46,967 bases of DNA from Deltaproteobacteria bacterium (GTDB taxonomy: Bacteria > Myxococcota_A > UBA9160 > UBA6930), in NCBI GenBank assembly GCA_029261815.1, contig JAJDAQ010000012.1, positions 1-46,967 of the forward strand, in the 5' to 3' direction. The notes under the pieces are model-generated. The model did not search any database, was not told where the DNA came from, and saw only the letters and a program-made list of their open reading frames with translations. Position 1 is the stretch's first letter. Every line of letters begins with the position of its first letter. A program made the position numbers and the translations under genes. This document shows positions 15,847-25,079 of the stretch, in pieces.

Positions 15847-17214
15847 ATGCCGCCGATCAATCACGACCTGCCCACCGGGATGACCGACTGGATCGAGAAC
15901 GTGGGCGGCGGCCGGATTCGGCGGCTCGAGCGCCATGTCGCGAGGCGCGAGGCCTGGGTCGTCGACGTGGAGCGCACGGACGGCAGTGTCCTCGAAGGGT
16001 TCCTGCGACTCCAGCGAGACGGTGACGGTGGGGTCGACCCCCGAAGACTCGAACGGGAAACGCGGATCATCGACGCGCTCGGCGGTCACGGGATCCCGTC
16101 ACCCGAAGTCCACGGCTGGAATGCAGACCTCCGCTGCACGCTCTTCTCGCGCGACCCCGGGCGTTCAGACATCGACAACGTCGAGGACGCCACGCAACAG
16201 CGGGCTGTGATGGAGGACTTCATTCGCATCGTCGCGCGCATGCATCGCCTCGACCTCGATGACCTCGGACTCGACGACGTGATGCAGTACAAGCCGACCA
16301 CCGCGCGCGAATGCGCGATGGCCGAAGTCGACTTGATCGCGGACCAGTGGAAGGCGTTCCTGCGCAAGCGCCCTGATCCCCTCACGACATTCGGGCTTGC
16401 CTGGCTCGACCGACATGCGCCGACGGAAGTCGCACGGGTCTCGCTCGTGCAGGGGGACACCGGTCCGGTCAACTTCATGTTCCAGGGAAACCGCGTCAGT
16501 GCCGTCATCGACTGGGAACTCGGTCACTACGCAGACCCGCTCGAGGACCTCGGGAACATCATGGTGCGGGAGTTCTGGAATCCCTCCGGCGGACTCGATG
16601 GACTGTTCGAGATGTACGCGCAGGAATCCGGGTTCCCGTACGACCGTTTCCGCGCGCAGTACTATGCGGTTCATCAGAACATCCGTGGGATGATCCCGAT
16701 CCGCTACGTCTGCGAGAACGCCCATCCTCGCGAATCCGTGGCCTGGTACCTCTGCTACCGCTACATCGGCGATCGGGCGACGTGCGAGATGTTGAGCGAG
16801 GCTGTCGGCGTTCCGATCTCGCGGCCGGAGTTTCCCGAAGGCGAGGGCGAGCGGAGTGTCCTCGCCGATTCCGCCCTGCAGGCGCAGCGCAACGATGTCG
16901 TGCCGGGTCTCGAAGACCCCTTCGCGGCTTCACGCGCACGCGACGTCGGGATCCTCATCGAGTGCATGGACCGGCGGCGACGCTATGGCTCAGTCCTGGA
17001 GGGACAGGAACTCGAGGAATGGGCGTCGCTGCTAGGTGAGCGTCATGCCACCTACGACGCGGGTCTGGCAGCGCTCGAGTCCGCGATTCGTGAGCAGCGG
17101 TTCCCGGACGAGGTGATCGTGCCGGTGCTGGCGCGCAAGGCCTATCGCGATGAGTGGTTGCACGCGCCCGCGGTCGCCCTCTATCCGGAGCGGAGCTGGT
17201 CCCCGATCGATTGA
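15847..17214 (+). CDS. Aminoglycoside phosphotransferase (APH)-family protein
   Basis: 455 residues with a kinase-like fold. The catalytic loop is 'LVQGDTGPVNFMF' (the usual HGD is QGD; the Asp base and the Asn are kept) and the metal-binding loop is 'AVIDWELGHYADPLEDLGN'. This matches the large 'phosphotransferase family' group (FadE36/ACAD10-like) often found near acyl-CoA and steroid catabolism genes rather than true antibiotic kinases. About 150 extra C-terminal residues after the kinase domain are of unknown function. ATG at 15847 is chosen because it puts the start close to the first conserved strand; an in-frame ATG at 15730 would add 39 arginine-rich residues. Convergent with the alpha/beta-hydrolase gene (7 bases between stops). 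Confidence 0.85.
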   Translation: MPPINHDLPTGMTDWIENVGGGRIRRLERHVARREAWVVDVERTDGSVLEGFLRLQRDGDGGVDPRRLERETRIIDALGGHGIPSPEVHGWNADLRCTLFSRDPGRSDIDNVEDATQQRAVMEDFIRIVARMHRLDLDDLGLDDVMQYKPTTARECAMAEVDLIADQWKAFLRKRPDPLTTFGLAWLDRHAPTEVARVSLVQGDTGPVNFMFQGNRVSAVIDWELGHYADPLEDLGNIMVREFWNPSGGLDGLFEMYAQESGFPYDRFRAQYYAVHQNIRGMIPIRYVCENAHPRESVAWYLCYRYIGDRATCEMLSEAVGVPISRPEFPEGEGERSVLADSALQAQRNDVVPGLEDPFAASRARDVGILIECMDRRRRYGSVLEGQELEEWASLLGERHATYDAGLAALESAIREQRFPDEVIVPVLARKAYRDEWLHAPAVALYPERSWSPID

Positions 17215-17221
17215 TCCCGTG

Positions 17222-18799
17222 TCAGGCGCGACGCCGTGCGCGCCAGGCCGCAATCGGGAGGAGCGCGAAGGCTATTTCGAACCCGATGCCGCACCTCAGT
17301 CGACCGAGGTCGGCACCGATGCTCGATGTTTCGGCTGTCGCAACCAGGATGGCCGCGTCTTCCTCGAGCAGGAATCCGTCGTCCATCAGTTCTTCAGTGG
17401 CGGCGCGAACCTGCGCCACGTAGCCGGCATGGGTTGGGTAGCGCTCATCCAGGAGTGCGGAGGAGAAGGGTGCAGAAGTCCCGCTCAAGCCGCAGAAGAG
17501 ACTGCCTACCGCGTTGAGCAAGGGCGGCAGGGTGGGGTCGGCGAAGTTGATGGGGCCGTAGCTGCCGGTGGGTACCTGCATGGCGGTCGGGCGGATGCCG
17601 CCTTCGGCGTTTCCGTCGGCATCGCGGACCACGACCGTCCCCTCGGTTTCGATGTCGCGGCCGACCGGTGAATCCTCGCCTGTCCGGACTTCATGTCGCA
17701 GGTTGTCCCACATCGCGTTGTACACGTGGGATCCGAAGACAGGGCCATCGGCCATCGTATTGAGGGGTTCGGTGCAGAAGTCCTCGAGGAGCAGTGCCGG
17801 GCCGAGCGGGCTGGCCGGCAGGATCTCGACGCCGTCATGGACGTGCGTGTGCGCGGCCCCCGCGATCTCGTAGTACCGGAAGCGGTCGTCGTCGAATTGT
17901 CGTGTGGTCCCGCCCGACCGCGCGACGTCGGTTTCTGTCATGGCGCGGTAGACCGGCACGGGGAGCTGGGTGCTGACGCGCCGGTCCTGGTCGACCAGCC
18001 GCGGTGTGCAGCCGGGAAACGTGGGAACGCCTGCGTCTCCGCAGCGAGGGAGGAAATTGATCGGCCGTGCACTGCTGGCCGCTTGAATGAAGTAGCCGTC
18101 GTTCGCCTCGAAATGAAAGGCACTCGCGTACGTCACGATCGATCCGCCCTGCTGGGATTGGCCGGCGTGCAGCAACTCTTCGACCGGATAGGACGGGTAG
18201 AGGGGGTTGTGCGGGACGTCGCTGCGCAGCAAGTGGGAGATCTGGCTGGCCATCTCGAAGGCCTGCCCGTTCTCGCTCATCTCGAGCGCGGCGTAACGGG
18301 TTCCGCACGACGGCGGGAGGATGCCCAGCGTGCGGCAGTTCCCGACGAGGTGGTCGATCGAAGTCGTACTGTTGGTGAACCCGACATAGACATAACCCTC
18401 CCGCGCGAAGTACTCGGCGGAGGGGTCCCAGACGGGTGCCGTGTCGAAGGTTCCGGTCGAGTTCCACCACTCGACGACCACGGTTCCGTTGAAGTGCGCG
18501 GGGTCGGCGGGCCGCCGAATGATCATGCGCGTCGTGTAGGGGAGGTCTGGGAGCAGCGGGACGATGTCGCCCCGCGCCGGCGGGTCCGAACGGTAGTTGT
18601 AGACCGTGGCCGCGCCCGAAACGAGATACTCGTCCTCGATGTAGGGAGCCGGGAGATCGGCGACGAGGCGCACGCCCGGAACGAACGACTCCCCCTGGCC
18701 TTCGGGAGCCGGTGCCACGGACACCGGGCCTCGGGGGTCGGCTGCGGCGGAGACCGGGAGTAGCAGAAACAGGCAGAGCAGGATCCAGAAGTTGCGCAT
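17222..18799 (-). CDS. Secreted alpha/beta-hydrolase domain protein with C-terminal sorting-like tail
   Basis: 525 residues. The N-terminal Sec signal peptide is 'FWILLCLFLLLPVSAAADP' (about 3-21). The body carries 'FNGTVVVEWWNSTG' (about 100), 'EYFAREGYVYVGFT' and 'HAGQSQQGGSIVTYASAF', the last a G-x-S-x-x-G nucleophile-elbow variant. The late 'IAGAAHTHVHDG' segment fits the active-site His region. It belongs to the poorly characterised alpha/beta-hydrolase domain group (PF20091-like). The C-terminus ends with a Cys-Gly motif, a hydrophobic stretch and a basic tail ('LRCGIGFEIAFALLPIAAWRARRRA' in parts), resembling cell-surface sorting signals of the MYXO-CTERM/PEP-CTERM type. Probably surface-anchored esterase; substrate unknown. 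Confidence 0.8.
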   Translation of the reverse strand: MRNFWILLCLFLLLPVSAAADPRGPVSVAPAPEGQGESFVPGVRLVADLPAPYIEDEYLVSGAATVYNYRSDPPARGDIVPLLPDLPYTTRMIIRRPADPAHFNGTVVVEWWNSTGTFDTAPVWDPSAEYFAREGYVYVGFTNSTTSIDHLVGNCRTLGILPPSCGTRYAALEMSENGQAFEMASQISHLLRSDVPHNPLYPSYPVEELLHAGQSQQGGSIVTYASAFHFEANDGYFIQAASSARPINFLPRCGDAGVPTFPGCTPRLVDQDRRVSTQLPVPVYRAMTETDVARSGGTTRQFDDDRFRYYEIAGAAHTHVHDGVEILPASPLGPALLLEDFCTEPLNTMADGPVFGSHVYNAMWDNLRHEVRTGEDSPVGRDIETEGTVVVRDADGNAEGGIRPTAMQVPTGSYGPINFADPTLPPLLNAVGSLFCGLSGTSAPFSSALLDERYPTHAGYVAQVRAATEELMDDGFLLEEDAAILVATAETSSIGADLGRLRCGIGFEIAFALLPIAAWRARRRA

Positions 18800-18947
18800 C
18801 GTGGCCTCGGAGTGGGGGACCTGCAGTGTGCCCCAGATTGATGGATCCTCGCGACGCGCTCAGAGACGCGCCGGATTCTTCTGGTCACGATGCCGGCGGT
18901 CCAGATAGACTGGTTGGAACCCGCCGCGAGGCTGATGAGGCTGCTCC

Positions 18948-19493
18948 ATGTCCAAGCTCGAAGATTCGCCGGTGTTGCCGCCGACCCTCCCGCAGTTCGC
19001 ACCCGTTCGCGTCAAGACGCCCATCGTGTCGAACGAGATGACGATCTGGCCCGGACCGAAGGAAACGCGCCGGGAGTGGGTGATCGGTTTCCCATATGAG
19101 CTGCATCCGTTTGCCTGGGACTACATGTGGGTCTCGTGCGATGGCTATTCGGTGAAGATCAAGCCGCACTACCGCTATTCGACCTGGGACACGTTCTGGA
19201 CCGCGGCCAATGGTCACGTGAAGGCCGACGGGATGGCCGGCTTGTTTCCGTTCACGCTCGGGAAGGAAGTCAACCTGCTTCGCGGCATTGTCGCCACGCT
19301 GGAAGCCCTGCCGGCGCACGTCGAGAAGACCGATCCCGATGCGGCGCGAAAGATCGCGGAGATCCATGACATCCTGAAGACCCGGGAGAAGCCGGACGTT
19401 CAGCAGCCCGAAGGCCGCGGGCTCCGACATCGCGTGGCGCGCCACTTTTGGAGCCGAAAGCTGCGCCACCTGATGGACGCGCCGCTCGACTGA
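18948..19493 (+). CDS. Conserved hypothetical protein, first gene of SDR-LLM-PhyH operon
   Basis: 181 residues, soluble, no signal peptide, no membrane helix. The first 110 residues are rich in aromatics ('FAWDYMWVSCDGYSVKIKPHYRYSTWDTFW'), suggesting a compact beta domain; the tail is helical and basic. I do not recognise a family. GAGG lies 8 bases before the ATG. It precedes the SDR gene by 25 bases on the same strand and is likely co-transcribed with it, so a role in the same pathway, perhaps as accessory or binding protein, is inferred only from position. The 148 bases upstream of it (18800-18947) hold the divergent promoter region with the hydrolase gene; no clear motif seen. Confidence 0.7.
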   Translation: MSKLEDSPVLPPTLPQFAPVRVKTPIVSNEMTIWPGPKETRREWVIGFPYELHPFAWDYMWVSCDGYSVKIKPHYRYSTWDTFWTAANGHVKADGMAGLFPFTLGKEVNLLRGIVATLEALPAHVEKTDPDAARKIAEIHDILKTREKPDVQQPEGRGLRHRVARHFWSRKLRHLMDAPLD

Positions 19494-19518
19494 GCGAGAG
19501 AGAAGAGGCGAAGTCAGG

Positions 19519-20262
19519 ATGTTCGATTTGAAGGGTCGACGCGCGATCGTCACCGGGGCGGGACAGGGAATTGGTGCCGGCATCGCGCGCCATCTCGCCC
19601 AGCAGGGCGCACGGGTCTGGGTCAACGATGTGTCGGCGGAGAAGGCCGAGCGCTCGGCTGCCGCGATCCGCTCGGCCGGGGCCGACGCATTGGCCAAGCC
19701 GTTCGACGTGACGGACCGCGCCGCCGTCGTCGATGCGTTGTCGGACGCCGAGATCGACATCGTGGTGAACAACGCCGGCAATGCCGGCGCCCACGACATG
19801 CAGGTCGGACCGTTTCGCGAAATGGATCCGTCGCAGTGGGCGGCACCCATCGACGTGAACCTGCACGGCGTCATGAACACCACGCACGCTGTTCTTTCGG
19901 GAATGTGCGAGCGCGGTTTCGGCCGCCTCATCACGATCGCGTCAGGCGCTGGCGTGATTGGCCTCCCCATTGGTGTGGCACCGTACGGCGCAGCCAAGGC
20001 GGCCGGGATCTCCTTCATGCGGCACATGGCGGCCGAGAACGCGGCTCTCGGCGTGACGGCAAACTCGCTGGCACTCGGCCTGATGGAGATGACGGAGGTC
20101 CACGACAACGCCCTCGTCGAGCGATTGGCCCGCTCGATTCCCGTGGGCCGGCTCGGGACGGGGGACGATGTCGGACCCGCATGCGTGTGGCTCGCATCGG
20201 ACGAAGCCGCCTGGGTGACGGGCCAGACGATTCACATCAATGGCGGAAACGTCACGACCTGA
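19519..20262 (+). CDS. Short-chain dehydrogenase/reductase (SDR)
   Basis: 247 residues, classical SDR length. Cofactor motif TGAGQGIG at about residues 12-19, with 'NDVS' following strand 2 (Asp favours NAD). The NNAG motif is at about 89-92, the catalytic Ser in 'TIASGAGVIG', and the Tyr/Lys pair in 'PYGAAKAAG'. The C-terminus 'GQTIHINGGNVTT' is the usual SDR ending. RBS GAAGTCAGG precedes ATG. The operon continues with the LLM oxidoreductase. It probably oxidises or reduces a hydroxy/oxo acyl or terpenoid substrate; specificity cannot be read. Confidence 0.92.
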   Translation: MFDLKGRRAIVTGAGQGIGAGIARHLAQQGARVWVNDVSAEKAERSAAAIRSAGADALAKPFDVTDRAAVVDALSDAEIDIVVNNAGNAGAHDMQVGPFREMDPSQWAAPIDVNLHGVMNTTHAVLSGMCERGFGRLITIASGAGVIGLPIGVAPYGAAKAAGISFMRHMAAENAALGVTANSLALGLMEMTEVHDNALVERLARSIPVGRLGTGDDVGPACVWLASDEAAWVTGQTIHINGGNVTT

Positions 20263-20305
20263 CGCAGATGCGGCACAATGGGGAGTCCACTGGAGGAAGC
20301 CCGCT

Positions 20306-21340
20306 GTGACCGAGAACCCTGAACTCGCCTGCTACCTGCTCGCTGGCCAACCGGAGTCCTCGCGCGACATCGTGCGCGAAGCCCAGGAGGCCGAAGCCCT
20401 CGGTTTGGGGCGCGCCTTCATCTCGGAGCGCTATCAGTCGAAGGAAGCCGCGACGCTCTCCGGAGCGGCGGGTGCCGTCACCGAGCGCATCCAGATCTCG
20501 ACCGCGGCAACGAATCACAACACGCGGCATCCCCTCGTGACGGCCGGCTATGCGCTGACCATGCACGGCTTGACCGGGGGACGTTTCACGCTCGGTCTCG
20601 GGCGTGGCATCGTCCCCATGCAGCGCGCGTTCGGAATTCCGACGATCACCACGGCCGAGGTCGAGGAGTTCGTTGGTGTCACCCGCCGCTTGCTCGCGGG
20701 CGAGACGATCCTGGGTCACGAAGGATTGATCGGAAAGTACCCGGTCCTGCGGCTCGGCGATCTGGATGTGTCCGATGAGGTCGGGCTCGGTTGGGTCGCT
20801 TTCGGGCCGAATTCCCTGGCGCTCGGCGGGCGTTGCTTCGATGAGGTCGTGCTGCACACGTATTTCACGGACGAGACGACGGCGCGCTGCGTGCGTGCCG
20901 TGAAGGAGGCCGCCGAGAAGGCTGGCCGCGACCCCGCTGCCGTCAAGGTGTGGTCGTGCTTCGCCACCGTCGGAGATCATCTGTCCGAGGAGAAGAGGCG
21001 GATGAAGACGGTGGGGAGGCTCGGGACCTACCTCCAGGGCTATGGGGACCTGCTCGTCCGCACCAACCAGTGGGACCCCAAGGTCCTTGAACGCTTCCGC
21101 GCCGACGAAGTCGTGAGCGGGTTCCGAGGAGGTCTCGACCAGGCTGCGACGCCGGAGCAGCTGGAACATGTCGCGAAGTTGATTCCCGAAGAATGGTTGG
21201 CGCCGTCCGCGACCGGCTCCCCGGAACAATGCGTCCGTGCCATCCAGGGGCAGCTGGACCTGGGCTGTGATGGCGTCATCCTTCATGGCGCCACGCCCGA
21301 TGAGTTGCACCCGATCGTTTCTGCCTACCGGGCTCGCTAG
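20306..21340 (+). CDS. F420-dependent LLM-class oxidoreductase
   Basis: 344 residues, luciferase-like TIM barrel. 'AEALGLGRAFISERYQSKEAATLSGAAGAVT', 'QISTAATNHNTRHPLVTAGYALTMHGLTGGRFTLGLGRGI' and 'VTRRLLAGE' are characteristic of actinobacterial-type F420 LLM enzymes; it resembles the TIGR03857 group. The end has 'SPEQCVRAIQGQLDLGCDGVILHG'. The GTG at 20306, with TGGAGG 9 bases before, is preferred over an ATG at 20240 that would overlap the SDR gene by 23 bases. If F420 is the cofactor, the organism must make it; no F420 biosynthesis gene is in view, so FMN use cannot be excluded. Co-directional with SDR and PhyH genes. Confidence 0.85.
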   Translation: MTENPELACYLLAGQPESSRDIVREAQEAEALGLGRAFISERYQSKEAATLSGAAGAVTERIQISTAATNHNTRHPLVTAGYALTMHGLTGGRFTLGLGRGIVPMQRAFGIPTITTAEVEEFVGVTRRLLAGETILGHEGLIGKYPVLRLGDLDVSDEVGLGWVAFGPNSLALGGRCFDEVVLHTYFTDETTARCVRAVKEAAEKAGRDPAAVKVWSCFATVGDHLSEEKRRMKTVGRLGTYLQGYGDLLVRTNQWDPKVLERFRADEVVSGFRGGLDQAATPEQLEHVAKLIPEEWLAPSATGSPEQCVRAIQGQLDLGCDGVILHGATPDELHPIVSAYRAR

Positions 21341-21357
21341 GCCAGGAGGAGTCGTCC

Positions 21358-22275
21358 ATGCCTGCATCTGACCATCGCTTGACCACCCCCGAAATGGCCG
21401 AGTTCGTTGCGACCGGAATCTTGCGTTTCGACGCGATCATTCCCGCCGACATCAACGAACGGGTGGTCGCTGAACTCGAATCGTTGTTCCGGGCCAAGAT
21501 CGCGCCGATGTTGGGTCAGCCGGAACCACCGCTCCCGTTCGAGCGGCCCGAATCGCTGACGCCACTGTCTGAATGTTATGCGTCGGAGTCCGTTCTGGGG
21601 GAGTACCTCCGGCTTCCGCAGGTTCAGGGAATCATCCGGTCGCTCGTGGGATCGGCGCCGATCTACGATCATGACTTCGTGCATCACCTGCCAGCGGGGA
21701 GCACCTACGAGCAACACCTCCATGTGGACGCGGTGGTCGACAGCGAAGACCCCACGTTCGATATCCAGCTCTTCTACTTCCCGAACGAGGTGAAGCCGGG
21801 AGAAGGCGGGACGCGATATGTCCCCGGCTCCCACCTGCGGCGTGTCCGCGCGGAGGGGGTGTCGCGCTATCAGCATCTGGTGGGCGAGGCGCAATACGCG
21901 GGCCCCGCCGGGACCCTCATGGTCTTCCACCACGGCGTCTGGCACGCGGGTCAGCGAAACCCGGGACCGGATCGGTGGATGCACAAGATCCGGCTCAATC
22001 CCACCACGTCGCAGGTTCGTCAGTGGAATCTCGATGACTTCGACGAGCATCACAACGATGCGCGGGACCACGTCTTCGCGAAGACGCAGCCCGGTTCGGT
22101 CGCCGAACGGCTCCGCGTGATGTTGCCGTGGCAGCGTGGCCACGAGGAGCGATACGAACAGATGGAACGCGCGCGACTCTGGCGCTACCTCAGCGGCGAT
22201 CCGACCTTCGACGTCGACTACTACTTCACGCGCCTTGAAGGTCGTGCAAAGTTGGTCGCCGGAGCCGAAGGATGA
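21358..22275 (+). CDS. Phytanoyl-CoA dioxygenase (PhyH)-family Fe(II)/2-oxoglutarate oxygenase
   Basis: 305 residues. The iron ligands are H122-V-D124 in 'EQHLHVDAVVD' and the distal His in 'HHGVWHAGQRNPGPDRWMHKIRLN', where a downstream Arg can bind 2-oxoglutarate. 'YFPNEVKPGEGGTRYVPGSHL' is the usual PhyH strand and loop. It hydroxylates an unknown substrate, perhaps a lipid- or terpenoid-like one given the SDR and LLM partners. RBS AGGAGGAG 9 bases upstream. The ATGA overlap at 22272-22275 couples it to the small protein gene downstream. Confidence 0.88.
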   Translation: MPASDHRLTTPEMAEFVATGILRFDAIIPADINERVVAELESLFRAKIAPMLGQPEPPLPFERPESLTPLSECYASESVLGEYLRLPQVQGIIRSLVGSAPIYDHDFVHHLPAGSTYEQHLHVDAVVDSEDPTFDIQLFYFPNEVKPGEGGTRYVPGSHLRRVRAEGVSRYQHLVGEAQYAGPAGTLMVFHHGVWHAGQRNPGPDRWMHKIRLNPTTSQVRQWNLDDFDEHHNDARDHVFAKTQPGSVAERLRVMLPWQRGHEERYEQMERARLWRYLSGDPTFDVDYYFTRLEGRAKLVAGAEG

Positions 22276-22547
22276 GCGAGCGGCAACAGATCCTCTACCT
22301 GTGGCTCTCGGAAGGCGCGCTCGATACACCGGTGGTGGGCTGGGCGTTTCACGACGGGGCAGCCGGTTTCGGGCCGGCATTGCCGGACGAGGAGCCGCCC
22401 TACGGCACAGGCGTCGCCGCGCTCCAGGACGGTTGGATGCTACTCCAGTCGCCAGCGCTCCAGCCGTTGGCCGGCGATGCGGCGCATCGACCCGGTTACC
22501 TCGCGAGTGAGTTCGTCTTCGAACGCCGCATCGCGGTCGACGACTGA
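22272..22547 (+). CDS. Small hypothetical protein coupled to PhyH oxygenase
   Basis: 91 residues, acidic, no signal peptide or Cys motif. It begins 'ERQQILYLWLSEG' and contains 'VVGWAFHDGAAGFGPALPDEEPPYGTGVAALQDGWMLLQSP', a compact beta-type pattern. No family is recognised. The ATG overlaps the PhyH stop (ATGA), which argues strongly that it is a real, co-translated gene. It could be a partner subunit or accessory of the oxygenase. It ends 10 bases before the convergent beta-lactamase-like gene. Confidence 0.7.
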   Translation: MSERQQILYLWLSEGALDTPVVGWAFHDGAAGFGPALPDEEPPYGTGVAALQDGWMLLQSPALQPLAGDAAHRPGYLASEFVFERRIAVDD

Positions 22548-22557
22548 TTCCGACGCG

Positions 22558-23577
22558 TCAGCGTCCGAGCTCCAGCGCCAGCTGGGACATTCGCGTTCCG
22601 CGAACGAACTGACTGACCTCGTCGTTGTCACCCATCTGGAGGAACGCGAAGGAAACGCCGGTTTCGGGTTCTGCGAAGGCGATCTGTCCGCCAGCTCCAA
22701 GCCACCCGAATGCGGTCGGTGACGCCGCCCAGCTCGCACCGAAGCCGGCACCGACGACGACGCCCAGCGTGCGGTTGGCCGGGAGGCCCATCACGGGGTC
22801 GGGGAGCCGGCAGCGCACATTGCCGATGCCGTCTGCAAGAACTTCGGGTTTCCACAGATCGCCGGGATTGTGCAGCAAGGCTTGATAGAAAGCCGTGAGG
22901 TCCTGCGCGCACATCAAGCCGCCGCCGCCGGGTTCGCCGGCCGCGATCTTGGCGGTGTAGTCATAGGCCGCGCGGGTCGCCGTGTTGGCTTCGGGTTGCC
23001 GCTGCGCGATCACGCCTTGCTCGGATTCGGGAATCCCGAGTATGCGCGGAAGGCCAAGTGGTTTCGTGATGCGTGCCTCGACGAAGTCGCAGTAGTCGTG
23101 TCCAGTCAGCCGTTCGATCAGCTCGGCCAGGACCCAATGTGCCGACATCGGATGATAGGCGTAGGAAACGCCCGGCTCCGATTCCAGCATCCAGGCGGCC
23201 ATCTGGGCGCGGCGGCGATCGGGGTCCGCGCCGTCGCGCGAACTCATGGGCGCGTTGGGGAACCCGGCTGTCATCAGCATCACCTGCTCGACGGTGACCT
23301 GTGCTTTTCCGTGCGCGGCGAACTCAGGAAGGTAGGCGGCGACCGGCTTCGAAACGTCGAGACACCCGTCTCCGATCAGCAGCCAGATCGCTGAGGAAAC
23401 GATGGGTTTGGTCGCGGAGGCCACCCAGAAGCGCGTGTCCTCGGTCGCCGATCCAAGCGACGCGGCGCACAGGACTCGGCCGGCGTGTCCTACGGCAACC
23501 TGGCAGGCCGTCAGCCCGGCTTCGATTTCGGCGTTGGCGGCGGCCAGCAGCTTGCGACAGTCGGATTCGCGCAACAC
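22558..23577 (-). CDS. Serine hydrolase, beta-lactamase/transpeptidase-like (EstB/LACTB type)
   Basis: 339 residues, class C-like fold without a signal peptide, so probably cytoplasmic. The S-x-x-K motif is in '[16 protein letters not shown]' (about residues 50-65). '[24 protein letters not shown]' takes the place of the YxN motif: the Tyr is present but the Asn is replaced (YHP). Near the end, '[19 protein letters not shown]' is the usual third motif region (GxGG-like). It fits carboxylesterase/6-aminohexanoate-dimer-hydrolase relatives. GTG start at 23577, divergent from the SDR gene (66 bases). Ester or amide substrate unknown. Confidence 0.85.
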   Translation of the reverse strand: MLRESDCRKLLAAANAEIEAGLTACQVAVGHAGRVLCAASLGSATEDTRFWVASATKPIVSSAIWLLIGDGCLDVSKPVAAYLPEFAAHGKAQVTVEQVMLMTAGFPNAPMSSRDGADPDRRRAQMAAWMLESEPGVSYAYHPMSAHWVLAELIERLTGHDYCDFVEARITKPLGLPRILGIPESEQGVIAQRQPEANTATRAAYDYTAKIAAGEPGGGGLMCAQDLTAFYQALLHNPGDLWKPEVLADGIGNVRCRLPDPVMGLPANRTLGVVVGAGFGASWAASPTAFGWLGAGGQIAFAEPETGVSFAFLQMGDNDEVSQFVRGTRMSQLALELGR

Positions 23578-23643
23578 GTGACCATCCTACCTCAACACGC
23601 GGTACGGTCCGTGCCGGCGGCAGGGCCAAGGGGGAACAGCAGA

Positions 23644-24444
23644 ATGGCAGAACGACAACGACTCGCGGGCAAGCGCGCCATCGTCACCGGAGCGGCGAGC
23701 GGCATCGGACGCGCGAGCGCGCTTCGCTTCGCAGAAGAGGGAGCCTCTGTGCTGGCCGCGGACCTCGCTGCCGAGGAACTCGACGAAACCGTTCGGCTGA
23801 TCGAAGCCGCGGGTGGGACTGCGGCGAGCGTCGTTGCGAACGCGGCGGACGAAGACCAGGTGAAGGCGCTGGTCGAAACCTGTGTCGGCCGCTTTGGCGG
23901 CCTGGACGTGGTCTACGCGAACGCCGGGATTACGGGCGAGAACGTGGCGTTCTTCGACGCGACCGTCGAAGACTGGCGGCGCGTGCTGGACGTGAACCTC
24001 ATCGGTCCGTTCCTGGCCATCAAGCATGCGTCCGCCGTGATGCGCGAGAGCGGCGGAGGCTCGATCGTGTGCACGGCATCGGTTGCAGGCCTTCGGTCCG
24101 GCGCAGGGCCGTCGGCCTATAGTGCCAGCAAGGCCGGCGTCGTCAGCATCGTCCAGACGGCGGCGAACCAGCTCACCGGCACCGGTATCCGCGTCAACGC
24201 GATCTGCCCAGGCCTGATCGAGACCGGGATGACGCGGCCGATGTTCGAGTTCGCTCGCGCCGCCGGGAAGACCGACAAGATCGGCCAGCTCAACCCGTTG
24301 CGACGGGCCGGCGAGCCCAGCGAGATTGCCAACATGGCCGCCTTCCTTGCGAGCGACGAGGCCAGCTACGTCAACGGGCAGGCGATCGCGGTCGATGGCG
24401 GGCTGTCGAGCAGCCATCCCTTCGTCCCCGGAAAGCTGGCCTAG
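23644..24444 (+). CDS. Short-chain dehydrogenase/reductase (SDR)
   Basis: 266 residues. Cofactor motif TGAASGIG (about 15-22), '[10 protein letters not shown]' after strand 2 (Asp, NAD preference likely), 'YANAG' in place of NNAG, catalytic 'CTASVAGL' Ser and 'AYSASKAGV' Tyr/Lys, and '[12 protein letters not shown]'. C-terminus '[12 protein letters not shown]' is classical. The ATG at 23644 follows 'GGGGAACAGCAGA'. Monocistronic, divergent from the serine hydrolase. Its TAG shares the CTAG palindrome 24441-24444 with the stop of the convergent gene. Confidence 0.92.
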   Translation: MAERQRLAGKRAIVTGAASGIGRASALRFAEEGASVLAADLAAEELDETVRLIEAAGGTAASVVANAADEDQVKALVETCVGRFGGLDVVYANAGITGENVAFFDATVEDWRRVLDVNLIGPFLAIKHASAVMRESGGGSIVCTASVAGLRSGAGPSAYSASKAGVVSIVQTAANQLTGTGIRVNAICPGLIETGMTRPMFEFARAAGKTDKIGQLNPLRRAGEPSEIANMAAFLASDEASYVNGQAIAVDGGLSSSHPFVPGKLA

Positions 24445-25079
24445 ATCGGCCCGCGGCCCTGCCGGCCTTCGACGATCCAGCGGATCATGGGAAGATGCTG
24501 GCGCCCTTGGAAGTATTCCTCGGCGACCAGGTAGGAGGGCGTCCCGCCAATGCCGCGCTGCGCGAGTTCGCTCGACAGCTCGGCCGCTGCGCTGCGTCCT
24601 CCGTTGGCTGACCAGTCGCGGAAGGCGGCCGCATTGCCGCCGGCCGCGCTCACGAGGGACGCGACTTGATCGGTGTCGGACGGGTCGAGTTCGCACGCCC
24701 AGTACGCACGGAACGCGTCGAACAAGAATGCGCGGAGCTTGTCTGGGTGAGAAGTCTGCACGAACAACCATGCCAGGTTCAGGAGGGCAGGGTCGGGACC
24801 TCGGTAGGGCTCGCGAATCACCAGGCCCTGGGCCTCCGCGTACACGGCAATCTCGCGCGCGATGGCCTGCGCACGGAAACGCCGATGTCGGACCCCGCGA
24901 TCGTCGTCGTCAGCCGGCGTCGTCGGCGCGCTCAGTGGCGGAACGGTGACTGGCAGCAGGGCGGCGGAGATCCCAAGGGAATCGATCAGTTCAAATGTCG
25001 GGCCAAGGGCGAGATAACTCTGCGGCCAACGTAGATCAAGGAATACGGCCAGGTCCGACGAGTCGATCCAGCCCGGCAT
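24441..25079 (-). CDS. DsbA-family / HCCA-isomerase-like protein, second tandem copy with altered active-site motif
   Basis: 212 residues, thioredoxin-like GST-kappa fold. It aligns along its length with the upstream neighbour (25079-25780), but the family motif D-x-x-S-P-x-x-Y-L is '[13 protein letters not shown]' here, so the catalytic Ser position is Trp. The C-terminal '[22 protein letters not shown]' block (cis-Pro loop) is kept. The ATG at 25079 overlaps the stop of the first copy by one base (TGATG), so the two are co-translated, consistent with a heterodimer of one active and one inactive or altered chain. It ends sharing CTAG with the convergent SDR gene. Confidence 0.85.
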   Translation of the reverse strand: MPGWIDSSDLAVFLDLRWPQSYLALGPTFELIDSLGISAALLPVTVPPLSAPTTPADDDDRGVRHRRFRAQAIAREIAVYAEAQGLVIREPYRGPDPALLNLAWLFVQTSHPDKLRAFLFDAFRAYWACELDPSDTDQVASLVSAAGGNAAAFRDWSANGGRSAAAELSSELAQRGIGGTPSYLVAEEYFQGRQHLPMIRWIVEGRQGRGPI

